From Micromussa lordhowensis (taxonomy: Eukaryota; Cnidaria; Anthozoa; Scleractinia; Lobophylliidae), in the NCBI GenBank assembly GCA_964020085.1, contig OZ026603.1, forward strand, positions 5,775,046 through 5,839,045: a stretch of 64,000 bases of DNA. The letters run 5' to 3'. Positions 51,701 through 62,650 of the stretch are shown in pieces; position 1 is the stretch's first letter, and each line of letters begins with the position of its first letter. Under the pieces are notes generated by a model. The model was not told the DNA's origin. It saw only the letters and a list, made by a program, of their open reading frames with translations, and ran no database searches. The translations under genes were made by a program, and so were the position numbers.

Positions 51701-53716
51701 CATTGGCGCCAGGGTGTTTTTTCTGGCCTTCTTTTTGCAGTAGTTTCCCCTGGTCCCAACTTTGCAGAATTTCAGAAAACGCGCGCTGGGGGTCCCCTTA
51801 GCAAATTTGACATAGCTCGGCTTCACGGGCACTTTAAGAGGCGCGGTTTGCAGCAAAATGTTCTGCTAGGTTGGCACTTCAAGGAAATCCTAGTTAGAAC
51901 ATGATGGCATTGGCGCCAGGGTGTTTTTTCTGGCCTTCTTTTTGCAGTAGTTTCCCCTGGTCCCAACTTTGCAGAATTTCAGAAAACGCGCGCTGGGGGT
52001 CCCCTTGGCAAATTTGACATAGCTCGGCTTGACGGGCACTTTAAGAGGCGCGGTTTGCAGCAAAATGTTCTGCTAGGTTGGCACTTCAAGGAAATATTAG
52101 TTAGAACATGATGGGATTGGCGCCAGGGTGTTTTTTCTGGCCTTCTTTTTGCAGTAGTTTCCCCTGGTCCCAACTTTGCAGAATTTCAGAAAACGCGCGC
52201 TGGGGGTCCCCTTGGCAAATTTGACATAGCTCGGCTTCACGGGCACTTTAAGAGGCGCGGTTTGCAGCAAAATGTTCTGCTAGGTTAGCACTTGAAGGAA
52301 ATCGTAGTTAGAACATGATGGCATTGGCGCCAGGGTGTTTTTTCTGGCCTTCTGTTTGCAGTAGTTTCCCCTGGTCCCAACTTTGCAGAATTTCAGAAAA
52401 CGCGCGCTGGGGGTACCTTTGCAAATTTGACATAGCTCCGCTTCACGGGCACTTTAAGAGGCGCGGTTTGCAGCAAAATGTTTTGCTAGGTTGGCACTTG
52501 AAGGAAATCCTGAGTAGAACATGATGGCATTGGCGCCAGGGTGTTTTCTCTGGCCTTCTTTTTGCAGTAGTTTCCCCTGGTCCCAACTTTGCAGAATTTC
52601 AGAAAACGCGCGCTGGGGGTCCCCTTGGCAAATTTGACATAGCTCGGCTTCACGGGCATTTTAAGAGGCGCGGTTTGCAGCAAAATGTTCTGCTAGGTTG
52701 GCACTTTAAGGAAATCCTAAGTAGAACATGATGGCATTGGCGCCAGGGTGTTTTTTGTGGCCTTCTTTTTGCAGTAGTTTCCCCTGGTCCCAACTTTGCA
52801 GAATTTCAGAAAACGCGCGCTGGGGGTCCCCTTGGCAAATTTGACATAGCTCGGCTTCACGGGCACTTTAAGAGGCGCGGTTTGCAGCAAAATGTTTTGC
52901 TTGGTTGGCACTTCAAGGAAATTTTAGTTAGAACATGATGGCATTGGCGCCAGGGTGTTTTTTCTGGCCTTCTTTTTGCAGTAGTTTCCCCTGGTCCCAA
53001 CTTTGCAGAATTTCAGAAAACGCGCGCTGGGGGTCCCCTTGGCAAATTTGACATAGCTCGGCTTCACGGGCACTTTAAGAGGCGCGGTTTGCAGCAAAAT
53101 GTTTTGCTAGGTCGGCACTTCAAGGAAATCCTAGTTAGAACATGATGGCATTGGCGCCAGGGTGTTTTTTCTGGCCTTCTTTTTGCAGTAGTTTTACCTG
53201 GTCCCAACTTTGCAGAATTTCAGAAAACGCGCGCTGGGGGTCCCCTTGGCAAATTTGACATAGCTCGGCTTCACGGGCACTTTAAGAGGCGCGGTTTGCA
53301 GCAAAATGTTCTGCTAGGTTGGCACTTCAAGGCAATCCTAGTTAAAACATGATGGCATTGGCGCCAGGGTGTTTTTTCTGGCCTTCTTTTTGCAGTAGTT
53401 TCCCCTGGTCCCAACTTTGCAGAATTTCAGAAAACGCGCGCTGGGGGTCCCCTTGGCAAATTTGACATAGCTCGGCTTCACGGGCACTTTAAGAGGCGCG
53501 GTTTGCAGCAAAATGTTTTGCTAGGTTGGCACTTCAAGGAAATTCTTGTTAGAACATGATGGCATTGGCGCCAGGGTGTTTTTTCTGGCCTTCTTTTTGC
53601 AGTAGTTTCCCCTGGTCCCAACTTTGCAGAATTTCAGAAAACGCGCGCTGGGGGTCCCCTTGGCAAATTTGACATAGCTCGGCTTCACGGGCACTTTAAG
53701 AGGCGCGGTTTGCAGC

Positions 53717-54352
53717 AAAATGTTCTGCTAGGTCGGTACTTTAAGGAAATCCTAGTTAGAACATGATGGCATTGGCGCCAGGGTGTTTTTTCTGGCCTTC
53801 TTTTTGCAGTAGTTTCCCCTGGTCCCAACTTTGCAGAATTTCAGAAAACGCGCGCTGGGGGTCCCCTTGGCAAATTTGACATAGCTCGGCTTCACGGGCA
53901 CTTTAAGAGGCGCGGTTTGCAGCAAAATGTTCTGCTAGGTCGGTACTTTAAGGAAATCCTAGTTAGAACATGATGGCATTGGCGCCAGGGTGTTTTTTCT
54001 GGCCTTCTTTTTGCAGTAGTTTCCCCTGGTCCCAACTTTGCAGAATTTCAGAAAACGCGCGCTGGGGGTCCCCTTGGCAAATTTGACATAGCTCGGCTTC
54101 ACGGGCACTTTAAGAGGCGCGGTTTGCAGCAAAATGTTCTGCTAGGTCGGTACTTTAAGGAAATCCTAGTTAGAACATGATGGCATTGGCGCCAGGGTGT
54201 TTTTTCTGGCCTTCTTTTTGCAGTAGTTTCCCCTGGTCCCAACTTTGCAGAATTTCAGAAAACGCGCGCTGGGGGTCCCCTTGGCAAATTTGACATAGCT
54301 CGGCTTCACGGGCACTTTAAGAGGCGCGGTTTGCAGCAAAATGTTCTGCTAG
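53717..54352. repeat. Three consecutive near-identical units
   Basis: Three successive junctions carry the rare ctaggtcggtactttaagg (near 53729, 53936 and 54143), each exactly 207 bp apart. The units between them look identical. This single-unit tandem amplification is recent compared with the surrounding units, which differ from one another at several positions. Confidence 0.85.
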
Positions 54353-55609
54353 GTTGGCACTTGAAGGAAATTTTAGTTAGAACATGATGGCGTTGGCGCC
54401 AGGGTGTTTTTTCTGGCCTTCTTTTTGCAGTAGTTTCCCCTGGTCCCAACTTTGCAGAATTTCAGAAAACGCGCGCTGGGGGTCCCCTTGGCAAAATTGA
54501 CATAGCTGGGCTTCACGGGCACTTTAAGAGGCGCGGTTTGCAGCAAAATGTTCTGCTAGGTTGGCACTTCAAGGAAATCCTAGTTAGAACATGATAGCAT
54601 TGGCGCCAGGGTGTTTTTTCTGGCCTTCTTTTTGCAGTAGTTTCCCCTGGTCCCAACTTTGCAGAATTTCAGAAAACGCGCGCTGGGGGTCCCCTTGGCA
54701 AATTTGACATAGCTCGGCTTCACGGGCACTTTAAGAGGCGCGGTTTGCAGCAAAATGTTCTGCTAGGTCGGCACTTCAAGGAAATATTAGTTAAAAAATG
54801 ATGGCGTTGGCGCCAGGGTGTTTTTTCTGGCCTTCTTTTTGCAGTAGTTTCCCCTGGTCCCAACTTTGCAGAATTTCAGAAAACGCGCGCTGGGGGTCCC
54901 CTTGGCAAATTTGACATAGCTCGGCTTCACGGGCACTTTAAGAGGCGCGGTTTGCAGCAAAATGTTCTGCTAGGTTGGCACTTCAAGGAAATCCTAGTTA
55001 GAACATGATGGCATTGGCGCCAGGGTGTTTTTTCTGGCCTTCTTTTTGCAGTAGTTTCCCCTGGTCCCAACTTTGCAGAATTTCAGAAAACGCGCGCTGG
55101 GGGTCCCCTTGGCAAATTTGACATAGCTCGGCTTCACGGGCACTTTAAGAGGCGCGGTTTCCAGCAAAATGTTCTGCTAGGTTGGCACTTTAAGGAAATT
55201 GTAGTTAGAACATGATGGCATTGGCGCCAGGGTGTTTTTTTTGGCCTTCTTTTTGCAGTAGTTTCCCCTGGTCCCAACTTTGCAGAATTTCAGAAAACGC
55301 GCGCTGGGGGTCCCCTTGGCAAATTTGACATAGCTCGGCTTCACGGGCACTTTAAGAGGCGCGGTTTGCAGCAAAATGTTCTGCTAGGTTGGCACTTTAA
55401 GGAAATCCTAGTTGGAATATGATGGCATTGGCGCCAGGGTGTTTTTTCTGGCCTTCTTTTTGCAGTAGTTTCCCCTGGTCCCAACTTTGCAGAATTTCAG
55501 AAAACGCGCGCTGGGGGTCCCCTTGGCAAATTTGACATAGCTCGGCTTCACGGGCACTTTAAGAGGCGCGGTTTGCAGCAAAATGTTCTGCTGGGTTGGC
55601 ACTTGAAGG

Positions 55610-56035
55610 AAATTTTAGTTAGAACATGATGGCATTGGCGACAGGGTGTTTTTTCTGGCCTTCTTTTTGCAGTAGTTTCCCCTGGTCCCAACTTTGCAGA
55701 ATTTCAGAAAACGCGCGCTGGGGGTCCCCTTGGCAAATTTGACATAGCTCGGCTTCACGGGCACTTTAAGAGGCGCGGTTTGCAGCAAAATGTTCTGCTG
55801 GATTGGCACTTCAAGGAAATTTTAGTTAGAACATGATGGCATTGGCGACAGGGTGTTTTTTCTGGCCTTCTTTTTGCAGTAGTTTCCCCTGGTCCCAACT
55901 TTGCAGAATTTCAGAAAACGCGCGCTGGGGGTCCCCTTGGCAAATTTGACATAGCTCGGCTTCACGGGCACTTTAAGAGGCGCGGTTTGCAGCAAAATGT
56001 TCTGCTGGATTGGCACTTCAAGGAAATTTTAGTTA
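55610..56035. repeat. Two consecutive near-identical units
   Basis: The units at about 55610-55816 and 55817-56023 both carry gcattggcgacaggg and end in the rare ctgctggattggcac, 207 bp apart. The only visible difference is at the junction entering the first copy (ctgctgggttggcacttg against ctgctggattggcacttc). This is another recent single-unit duplication. Confidence 0.75.
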
Positions 56036-57628
56036 GAACATGATGGCATTGGCGCCAGGGTGTTTTTTCTGGCCTTCTTTTTGCAGTAGTTTCCCCTGGT
56101 CCCAACTTTGCAGAATTTCAGAAAACGCGCGCTGGGGGTCCCCTTGGCAAATTTGACATAGCTCGGCTTCACGGGCACTTTAAGAGGCGCGGTTTGCAGC
56201 AAAATGTTCTGCTAGGTTGGCACTTGAAGGAAATCCTAGTTAGAACATGATGGCATTGGCGCCAGGGTGCTTTTTCTGGCCTTCTTTTTGCAGTAGTTTC
56301 CCCTGGTCCCAACTTTGCAGAATTTCAGAAAACGCGCGCTGGGGGTCCCCTTGGCAAATTTGACATAGCTCGGCTTCACGGGCACTTTAAGAGGCGCGGT
56401 TTGCAGCAAAATGTTCTGCTAGGTTGGCACTTCAAGGAAATCCTAGTTAGAACATGATGGCATTGGCGCGAGGGTGTTTTTTTTGGCCTTCTTTTTGCAG
56501 TAGTTTCCCCTGGTCCCAACTTTGCAGAATTTCAGAAAACGCGCGCTGGGGGTCCCCTTGGCAAATTTGACATAGCTCGGCTTCACGGGCACTTTAAGAG
56601 GCGCGGTTTGCAGCAAAATGTTCTGCTAGGTTGGCACTTCAAGGAAATGTTAGTTAGAACATGATGGCATTGGCGCCAGGGTGTTTTTTCTGGCCTTCTT
56701 TTTGCAGTAGTTTCCCCTGGTCCCAACTTTGCAGAATTTCAGAAAACGCGCGCTGGGGGTCCCCTTGGCAAATTTGACATAGCTCGGCTTCACGGGCACT
56801 TTAAGAGGCGCGGTTTGCAGCAAAATGTTCTGCTGGGTTGGCACTTTAAGGAAATTTTAGTTAGAACATGATGGCATTGGCGCCAGGGTGTTTTTTCTGG
56901 CCTTCTTTTTGCAGTAGTTTCCCCTGGTCCCAACTTTGCAGAATTTCAGAAAACGCGCGCTGGGGGTCCCCTTGGCAAATTTGACATAGCTCGGCTTCAC
57001 GGGCACTTTAAGAGGCGCGGTTTGCAGCAAAATGTTCTGCTAGGTTGGCACTTGAAGGGAATCCTAGTTAGAACATGATGGCATTGGCGCCAGGGTGTTT
57101 TTTCTGGCCTTCTTTTTGCAGTAGTTTCCCCTGGTCCCAACTTTGCAGAATTTCAGAAAACGCGCGCTGGGGGTCCCCTTGGCAAATTTGACATAGCTCG
57201 GCTTCACGGGCACTTTAAGAGGCGCGGTTTGCAGCAAAATGTTCTGCTAGGTTGGCACTTTAAGGAAATCCTAGTTAGAACATGATGGCATTGGCGCGAG
57301 GGTGTTTTTTTTGGCCTTCTTTTTGCAGTAGTTTCCCCTGGTCCCAACTTTGCAGAATTTCAGAAAACACGCGCTGGGGGTCCCCTTGGCAAATTTCACA
57401 TAGCTCGGCTTCACGGGCACTTTAAGAGGCGCGGTTTGCAGCAAAACGTTTTGCTAGGTTGGCACTTGAAGGAAATGCTAGTTAGAACATGATGGCATTG
57501 GCGCTAGGGTGTTTTTTCTGGCCTTCTTTTTGCAGTAGTTTCCCCTGGTCCCAACTTTGCAGAATTTCAGAAAACGCGCGCTGGGGGTCTCCTTGGCAAA
57601 TTTGACATAGCTCGGCTTCACGGGCACT

Positions 57629-57632
57629 TTAA
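57629..57632. repeat. Left target-site duplication (TTAA)
   Basis: Last four satellite bases before the insertion. In uninterrupted units the same place reads cactttaagaggcg with a single TTAA, so the second TTAA at 58279 was produced by the insertion. Confidence 0.85.
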
Positions 57633-57647
57633 GGCCGTTCGCGCCAA
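57633..57647 (+). repeat. Left terminal inverted repeat of the insertion
   Basis: Reads GGCCGTTCGCGCCAA. It matches the reverse complement of 58264-58278 at 13 of 15 positions, with mismatches at positions 3 and 13. Similarity is lost further inward. Confidence 0.85.
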
Positions 57648-57650
57648 TTG

Positions 57651-57673
57651 TTACTGCGCATCCTTACTGCGCA
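57651..57673 (+). repeat. Subterminal direct repeat TTACTGCGCA x2
   Basis: TTACTGCGCA occurs at 57651-57660 and again at 57664-57673, separated by tcc. Subterminal short repeats are common in MITEs and sometimes bind transposase, but here that is only a possibility. No matching pair is evident near the right end. Confidence 0.7.
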
Positions 57674-57700
57674 CAAAAATTCACGGCACGTCATCAATGA

Positions 57701-57712
57701 GCGCGCGCGCGC
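57701..57712. repeat. (GC)6 run inside the insertion
   Basis: Twelve bases of alternating G and C follow tcatcaatga. The run is short and of no evident function; alternating GC can adopt left-handed DNA, but nothing here shows that it does. Confidence 0.8.
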
Positions 57713-57787
57713 TTAGTATTAAAATAAACAATGATAGGGAATATGGCCATTACTGCAGCTTCGCCTGGATATAACGATCTTGGACGT

Positions 57788-57880
57788 TCGGTGACCCCTA
57801 CTTTTCTTTCCACAAACAGATTTTATTCACAATTATCTCCACATTGTCCAAAATTGAACAAAAAGTCAATGTGGGAAGTT
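57788..57880 (+). repeat. Diverged internal duplication in the insertion, copy 1
   Basis: Begins tcggtgacc and contains gtcaatgtgggaag. Both anchors recur 382 bp downstream (tcggtgacc at 58170, tcaatgttggaa at 58248) with the same spacing, suggesting an old duplication of about 93 bp. Similarity between the anchors is moderate and was judged by eye. Confidence 0.5.
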
Positions 57881-58169
57881 AAAAAAAATTCAAGATTTCT
57901 GTCCACGGGATAACGAATCCTGCCATCGTGCAGCTGCAAGGCGCGTGAAACTACGGTCGCTAAGCACGAACTTGTTCTTTAAGGAGCCTCACCAGTTGAC
58001 TAATTTCACTTAGTAGGTCTACTTGAACAATATTTGGCAGAGAACATTTCACTTCAAAGGTTCAATTGTATTATTTTTGGGCTTACTGACATTGTGACCT
58101 TGTTCGCTAACGAAGCCCGATTTTTCAGATTTAGGGTGATCTTTCAGGCTTTTTCTCTCCTTAACGAAG

Positions 58170-58262
58170 TCGGTGACCTCCCATTTTTTTTACATTTCTG
58201 ACATAAGTAACTCATTAACTTTAAGTGGTAAAAATCTCAGAAAAAAATCAATGTTGGAAAAT
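58170..58262 (+). repeat. Diverged internal duplication in the insertion, copy 2
   Basis: Partner of 57788-57880 at a constant 382-bp shift. It ends about 2 bp inside the right terminal inverted repeat, whereas copy 1 lies well inside the element. This suggests that part of the right end was duplicated or that two related elements merged. Confidence 0.5.
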
Positions 58263-58263
58263 T

Positions 58264-58278
58264 TTCGCGCGAACGTCC
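58264..58278 (-). repeat. Right terminal inverted repeat of the insertion
   Basis: Read on the minus strand it is GGACGTTCGCGCGAA, pairing with the left terminus. The outer 12 bases differ from the left end at a single position. Confidence 0.85.
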
Positions 58279-58282
58279 TTAA
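58279..58282. repeat. Right target-site duplication (TTAA)
   Basis: First four satellite bases after the insertion, followed by gaggcgcgg in the expected phase. The duplication could also be read as the central TA only. Confidence 0.85.
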
Positions 58283-58929
58283 GAGGCGCGGTTTGCAGCA
58301 AAATGTTTTGCTAGGTTGGCACTTCAAGGAAATCCTAGTTAGAACATGATGGCATTGGCGCCAGGGTGTTTTTTCTGGCCTTCTTTTTGCAGTAGTTTCC
58401 CCTGGTCCCAACTTTGCAGAATTTCAGAAAACGCGCGCTGGGGGTCCCCTTGGCAAATTTGACATAGCTCGGCTTCACGGGCACTTTAAGAGGCGCGGTT
58501 TCCAGCAAAATGTTCTGCTGGGTTGGCACTTCAAGGAAATTTTAGTTAGAACATGATGGCATTGGCGCCAGGGTGTTTTTTCTGGCCTTCTTTTTGCAGT
58601 AGTTTCCCCTGGTCCCAACTTTGCAGAATTTCAGAAAACGCGCGCTGGGGGTCCCCTTGGCAAATTTGACATAGCTCGGCTTCACGGGCACTTTAAGAGG
58701 CGCGGTTTGCAGCAAAATGTTCTGCTAGGTTGGCACTTCAAGGAAATCCTAGTTAGAACATGATGGCATTGGCGCCAGGTTGTTTTTTCTGGCCTTCTTT
58801 TTGCAGTAGTTTCCCCTGGTCCCAACTTTGCAGAATTTCAGAAAACGCGCGCTGGGGGTCCCCTTGGCAAATTTGACATAGCTCGGCTTCACGGGCACTT
58901 TAAGAGGCGCGGTTTGCAGCAAAATGTTA

Positions 58930-61900
58930 TGCTAGGTTGGCACTTCAAGGAAATCGTTGTTAGAACATGATGGCATTGGCGCGAGGGTGTTTTTTTTGGC
59001 CTTCTTTTTGCAGTAGTTTCCCCTGGTCCCAACTTTGCAGAATTTCAGAAAACACGCGCTGGGGGTCCCCTTGGCAAATTTCACATAGCTCGGCTTCACG
59101 GGCACTTTAAGAGGCGCGGTTTCCAGCAAAATGTTCTGCTAGGCTGGCACTTGAAGGAAATGCTAGTTAGAACATGATGGCATTGGCGCTAGGGTGTTTT
59201 TTCTGGCCTTCTTTTTGCAGTAGTTTCCCCTGGTCCCAACTTTGCAGAATTTCAGAAAACGCGCGCTGGGGGTCCCCTTGGCAAATTTGACATAGCTCGG
59301 CTTCACGGGCACTTTAAGAGGCGCGGTTTGCAGCAAAATGTTCTGCTAGGTTGGCACTTTAAGGAAATCGTAGTTAGAACATGATGGCATTGGCGCCAGG
59401 GTGTTTTTTCTGGCCTTCTTTTTGCAGTAGTTTCCCCTGGTCGCAACTTTGCAGAATTTCAGAAAACGCGCGCTGGGGGTCCCCTTGGCAAATTTGACAT
59501 AGCTCGGCTTCACGGGCACTTTGAGAGGCGCGGTTTGCAGCAAAATGTTCTGCTAGGTTGGCACTTCAAGGAAATTGTAGTTAGAACATGATGACATTGG
59601 CGCGAGGGTGTTATTTCTGGCCTTCTTTTTGCAGTAGTTTCCCCTGGTCCCAACTTTGCAGAATTTCAGAAAACACGCGCTGGGGGTCCCCTTGGCAAAT
59701 TTGACATAGCTCGGCTTCACGGGCACTTTAAGAGGCGCGGTTTGTAGCAAAATGTTCTGCTAGGTTGGCACTTGAAGGAAATGCTAGTTAAAACATGATG
59801 GCATTGGCGCTAGGGTGTTTTTTCTGGCCTTCTTTTTGCAGTAGTTTCCCCTGGTCCCAACTTTGCAGAATTTCAGAAAACGCGCGCTGGGGGTCCCCTT
59901 GGCAAATTTGACATAGCTCGGCTTCACGGGCACTTCAAGAGGCGCGGTTTGCAGCAAAATGTTCTGCTAGGTTGGCAGTTTAAGGAAATCCTAATTAGAA
60001 CATGATGGCATTGGCGCCACGGTGTTTTTTCTGGCCTTCTTTTTGCAGTAGTTTCTCCTGGTCCCAACTTTGCAGAATTTCAGAAAACGCGCGCTGGGGG
60101 TCCCCTTGGCAAATTTGACATAGCTCGGCTTCACGGGCACTTTAAGAGGCGCGGTTTGCAGCAAAATGTTCTGCTAGGTTGGCACTTGAAGGAAATCTTA
60201 GTTGGAACATGATGGCATTGGCGCCAGGGTGTTTTTTCTGGCCTTCTTTTTGCAGTAGTTTCCCCTGGTCCCAACTTTGCAGAATTTCAGAAAACGCGCG
60301 CTGGGGGTCGCCTTGGCAAATTTGACATAGCTCGGCTTCACGGGCACTTTAAGAGGCGCGGTTTGCAGCAAAATGTTCTGCTAGGTTGGCACTTGAAGGA
60401 AATCCTAGTTAGAACATGATGGCATTGGCGCCAGGGTGTTTTTTTTGGCCTTCTTTTTGCAGTAGTTTCCCCTGGTCCCAACTTTGCAGAATTTCAGAAA
60501 ACGCGCGCTGGGGGTCCCCTTGGCAAATTTGACATAGCTCGGCTTCACGGGCACTTTAAGAGGCGCGGTTTGCAGCAAAATGTTCTGCTAGGTTGGCACT
60601 TCAAGGAAATTTTAGTTAGAACATGATGGCAATGGCGCCAGGGTGTTTTTTCTGGCCTTCTTTTTGCAGTAGTTTCCCCTGGTCCCAACTTTGCAGAATT
60701 TCAGAAAACGCGCGCTGGGGGTCCCCTTGGCAAATTTCACATAGCTCGGCTTCACGGGCACTTTAAGAGGCGCGGTTTGCAGCAAAATGTTTTGCTAGGT
60801 TGGCACTTCAAGGAAATCGTAGTTAGAACATGATGGCATTGGAGCGAGGGTGTGTTTTCTGGCCTTCTTTTTGCAGTAGTTTCCCCTGGTCCCAACTTTG
60901 CAGAATTTCAGAAAACACGCGCTGGGGGTCCCCTTGGCAAATTTGACATAGCTCGGCTTCACGGGCACTTTAAGAGGCGCGGTTTGTATCAAAATGTTCT
61001 GCTAGGTTGGCACTTGAAGGAAATGCTAGTTAAAACATGATGGCATTGGCGCTAGGGTGTTTTTTCTGGCCTTCTTTTTGCAGTAGTTTCCCCTGGTCCC
61101 AACTTTGCAGAATTTCAGAAAACGCGCGCTGGGGGTCCCCTTGGCAAATTTGACATAGCTCGGCTTCACGGGCACTTTAAGAGGCGCGGTTTGCAGCAAA
61201 ATGTTCTGCTAAGTTGGCACTTTAAGAAAATCCTAGTTAGAACATGATGGCATTGGCGCAACGGTGTTTTTTCTGGCCTTCTTTTTGCAGTAGTTTCCCC
61301 TGGTCCCAACTTTGCAGAATTTCAGAAAACGCGCGCTGGGGGTCCCCTTGGCAAATTTGACATAGCTCGGCTTCACGGGCACTTTAAGAGGCGCGGTTTG
61401 CAGCAAAATGTTCTGCTAGGTTGGCACTTCAAGGAAATCGTAGTTAGAACATGATGGCATTGGCGCGAGGGTGTTATTTCTGGCCTTCTTTTTGCAGTAG
61501 TTTCCCCTGGTCCCAACTTTGCAGAATTTCAGAAAACACGCGCTGGGGGTCCCCTTGGCAAATTTGACATAGCTCGGCTTCACGGGCACTTTAAGAGGCG
61601 CGGTTTGTAGCAAAATGTTTTGCTAGGTTGGCACTTGAAGGAAATGCTAGTTAAAACATGATGGCATTGGCGCTAGGGTGTTTTTTCTGGCCTTCTTTTT
61701 GCAGTAGTTTCCCCTGGTCCCAACTTTGCAGAATTTCAGAAAACGCGCGCTGGGGGTCCCCTTGGCAAATTTGACATAGCTCGGCTTCACGGGCACTTTA
61801 AGAGGCGCGGTTTGCAGCAAAATGTTTTGCTAAGTTGGCACTTTAAGGAAATTCTAATTAGAACATGATGGCATTGGCGCCACGGTGTTTTTTCTGGCCT

Positions 61901-62650
61901 TCTTTTTGCAGTAGTTTCCCCTGGTCCCAACTTTGCAGAATTTCAGAAAACGCGCGCTGGGGGTCCCCTTGGCAAATTTGACATAGCTCGGCTTCACGGG
62001 CACTTTAAGAGGCGCGGTTTGCAGCAAAATGTTCTGCTAGGTTGGCACTTGAAGGAAATCTTAGTTGAAACATGATGGCATTGGCGCCAGGGTGTTTTTT
62101 CTGGCCTTCTTTTTGCAGTAGTTTCCCCTGGTCCCAACTTTGCAGAATTTCAGAAAACGCGCGCTGGGGGTCGCCTTGGCAAATTTGACATAGCTCGGCT
62201 TCACGGGCACTTTAAGAGGCGCGGTTTGCAGCAAAATGTTTTGCTAGGTTGGCACTTTAAGGAAATCCTAGTTAGAACATGATGGCATTGGCGCCACGGT
62301 GTTTTTTTTGGCCTTGTTTTTGCAGTAGTTTCCCCTGGTCCCAACTTTGCAGAATTTCAGAAAACGCGCGCTGGGGGTCCCCTTGGCAAATTTGACATAG
62401 CTCGGCTTCACGGGCACTTTAAGAGGCGCGGTTTGCAGCAAAATGTTCTGCTAGGTTGGCACTTGAAGAAAATCCTAGTTAGAACATGATGGCATTGGCG
62501 CCAGGGTGTTTTTTCTGGCCTTCTTTTTGCAGTAGTTTCCCCTGGTCCCAACTTTGCAGAATTTCAGAAAACGCGCGCTGGGGGTCCCCTTGGCAAATTT
62601 GACATAGCTCGGCTTCACGGGCACTTTAAGAGGCGCGGTTTGCAGCAAAA
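58930..62650. repeat. Three-unit (621-bp) pattern and nine-unit duplication
   Basis: Units bearing gcgcgaggg plus aaaacacgcgc lie near 58932, 59553, 60795 and 61416 (shifts of 621, 1242 and 621 bp). Each is followed by a unit with aaatgctagtt and gcgctaggg. Several are then followed by a unit with ctaattag or ccacggtg. The stretch from about 59.55 to 60.35 kb matches about 61.42 to 62.21 kb at 1863 bp (nine units), including ggggtcgcc near 60306 and 62169. The marker gatggcaatggcgcc recurs at 10 units (60626 and 62696), so one unit was gained. Confidence 0.75.

Larger units (their letters stand above)
1..57632. repeat. 207-bp satellite array, left part (about 279 units)
   Basis: A 207-bp unit repeats head to tail in one orientation. 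Landmarks such as ggcgcggtttgcag, gatggcattggcgcc, cccctggtcccaac and catagctcggcttcacggg recur every 207 bp, with only 1-3 bp of drift apart from two truncated units near 25.7-26.0 kb. The start of the interrupted unit at the right end falls where 279 units are expected (57634 = 279 x 207 minus 119; the two truncations remove 120). Neighbouring copies differ at a few positions each. There is no inverted copy, gene or unrelated spacer in this stretch. The short ORFs on both strands are the same translations repeated once per unit and are not treated as genes. Long homogeneous arrays of this sort are typical of centromeric or heterochromatic satellites; the chromosomal position here is inferred, not seen. 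Confidence 0.98.
57674..58169. other. Insertion interior with no supportable gene
   Basis: Apart from the GC run and the first internal repeat copy, I see no coding region, tRNA-like fold or polymerase III box in this stretch. It contains many stop codons and A/T runs. The 60-codon ATG ORF at 57731-57913 overlaps the internal repeat and has no recognisable motif. Confidence 0.7.
57633..58278. mobile_element. Non-autonomous DNA transposon (MITE-like), 646 bp
   Basis: This is the only non-satellite sequence in the window. It interrupts a unit exactly at its TTAA and is bounded by TTAA on both sides; removing 646 bp plus one TTAA restores a normal cactttaagaggcgcgg junction. The ends form an imperfect inverted repeat: GGCCGTTCGCGCCAA at the left, and GGACGTTCGCGCGAA when the right end is read on the other strand (13 of 15 match). 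The interior is visibly richer in A/T runs than the satellite. The longest ATG ORF (57731-57913, 60 codons) shows no recognisable domain and is probably chance, so no transposase is present. A TTAA duplication is the hallmark of the piggyBac superfamily. Because TTAA is symmetric, a TA duplication with one more base in each terminal repeat (Tc1/mariner-like) fits equally well, and the ends do not start with the CCC usual in piggyBac. Family assignment is therefore open. Confidence 0.85.

Noticed and set aside
57731..57913. 60-codon ATG ORF inside the insertion
   Set aside because: It has no recognisable motif, no homology that I can name, and overlaps the internal repeat. Chance is the simplest explanation for an ORF this short in a 646-bp element.
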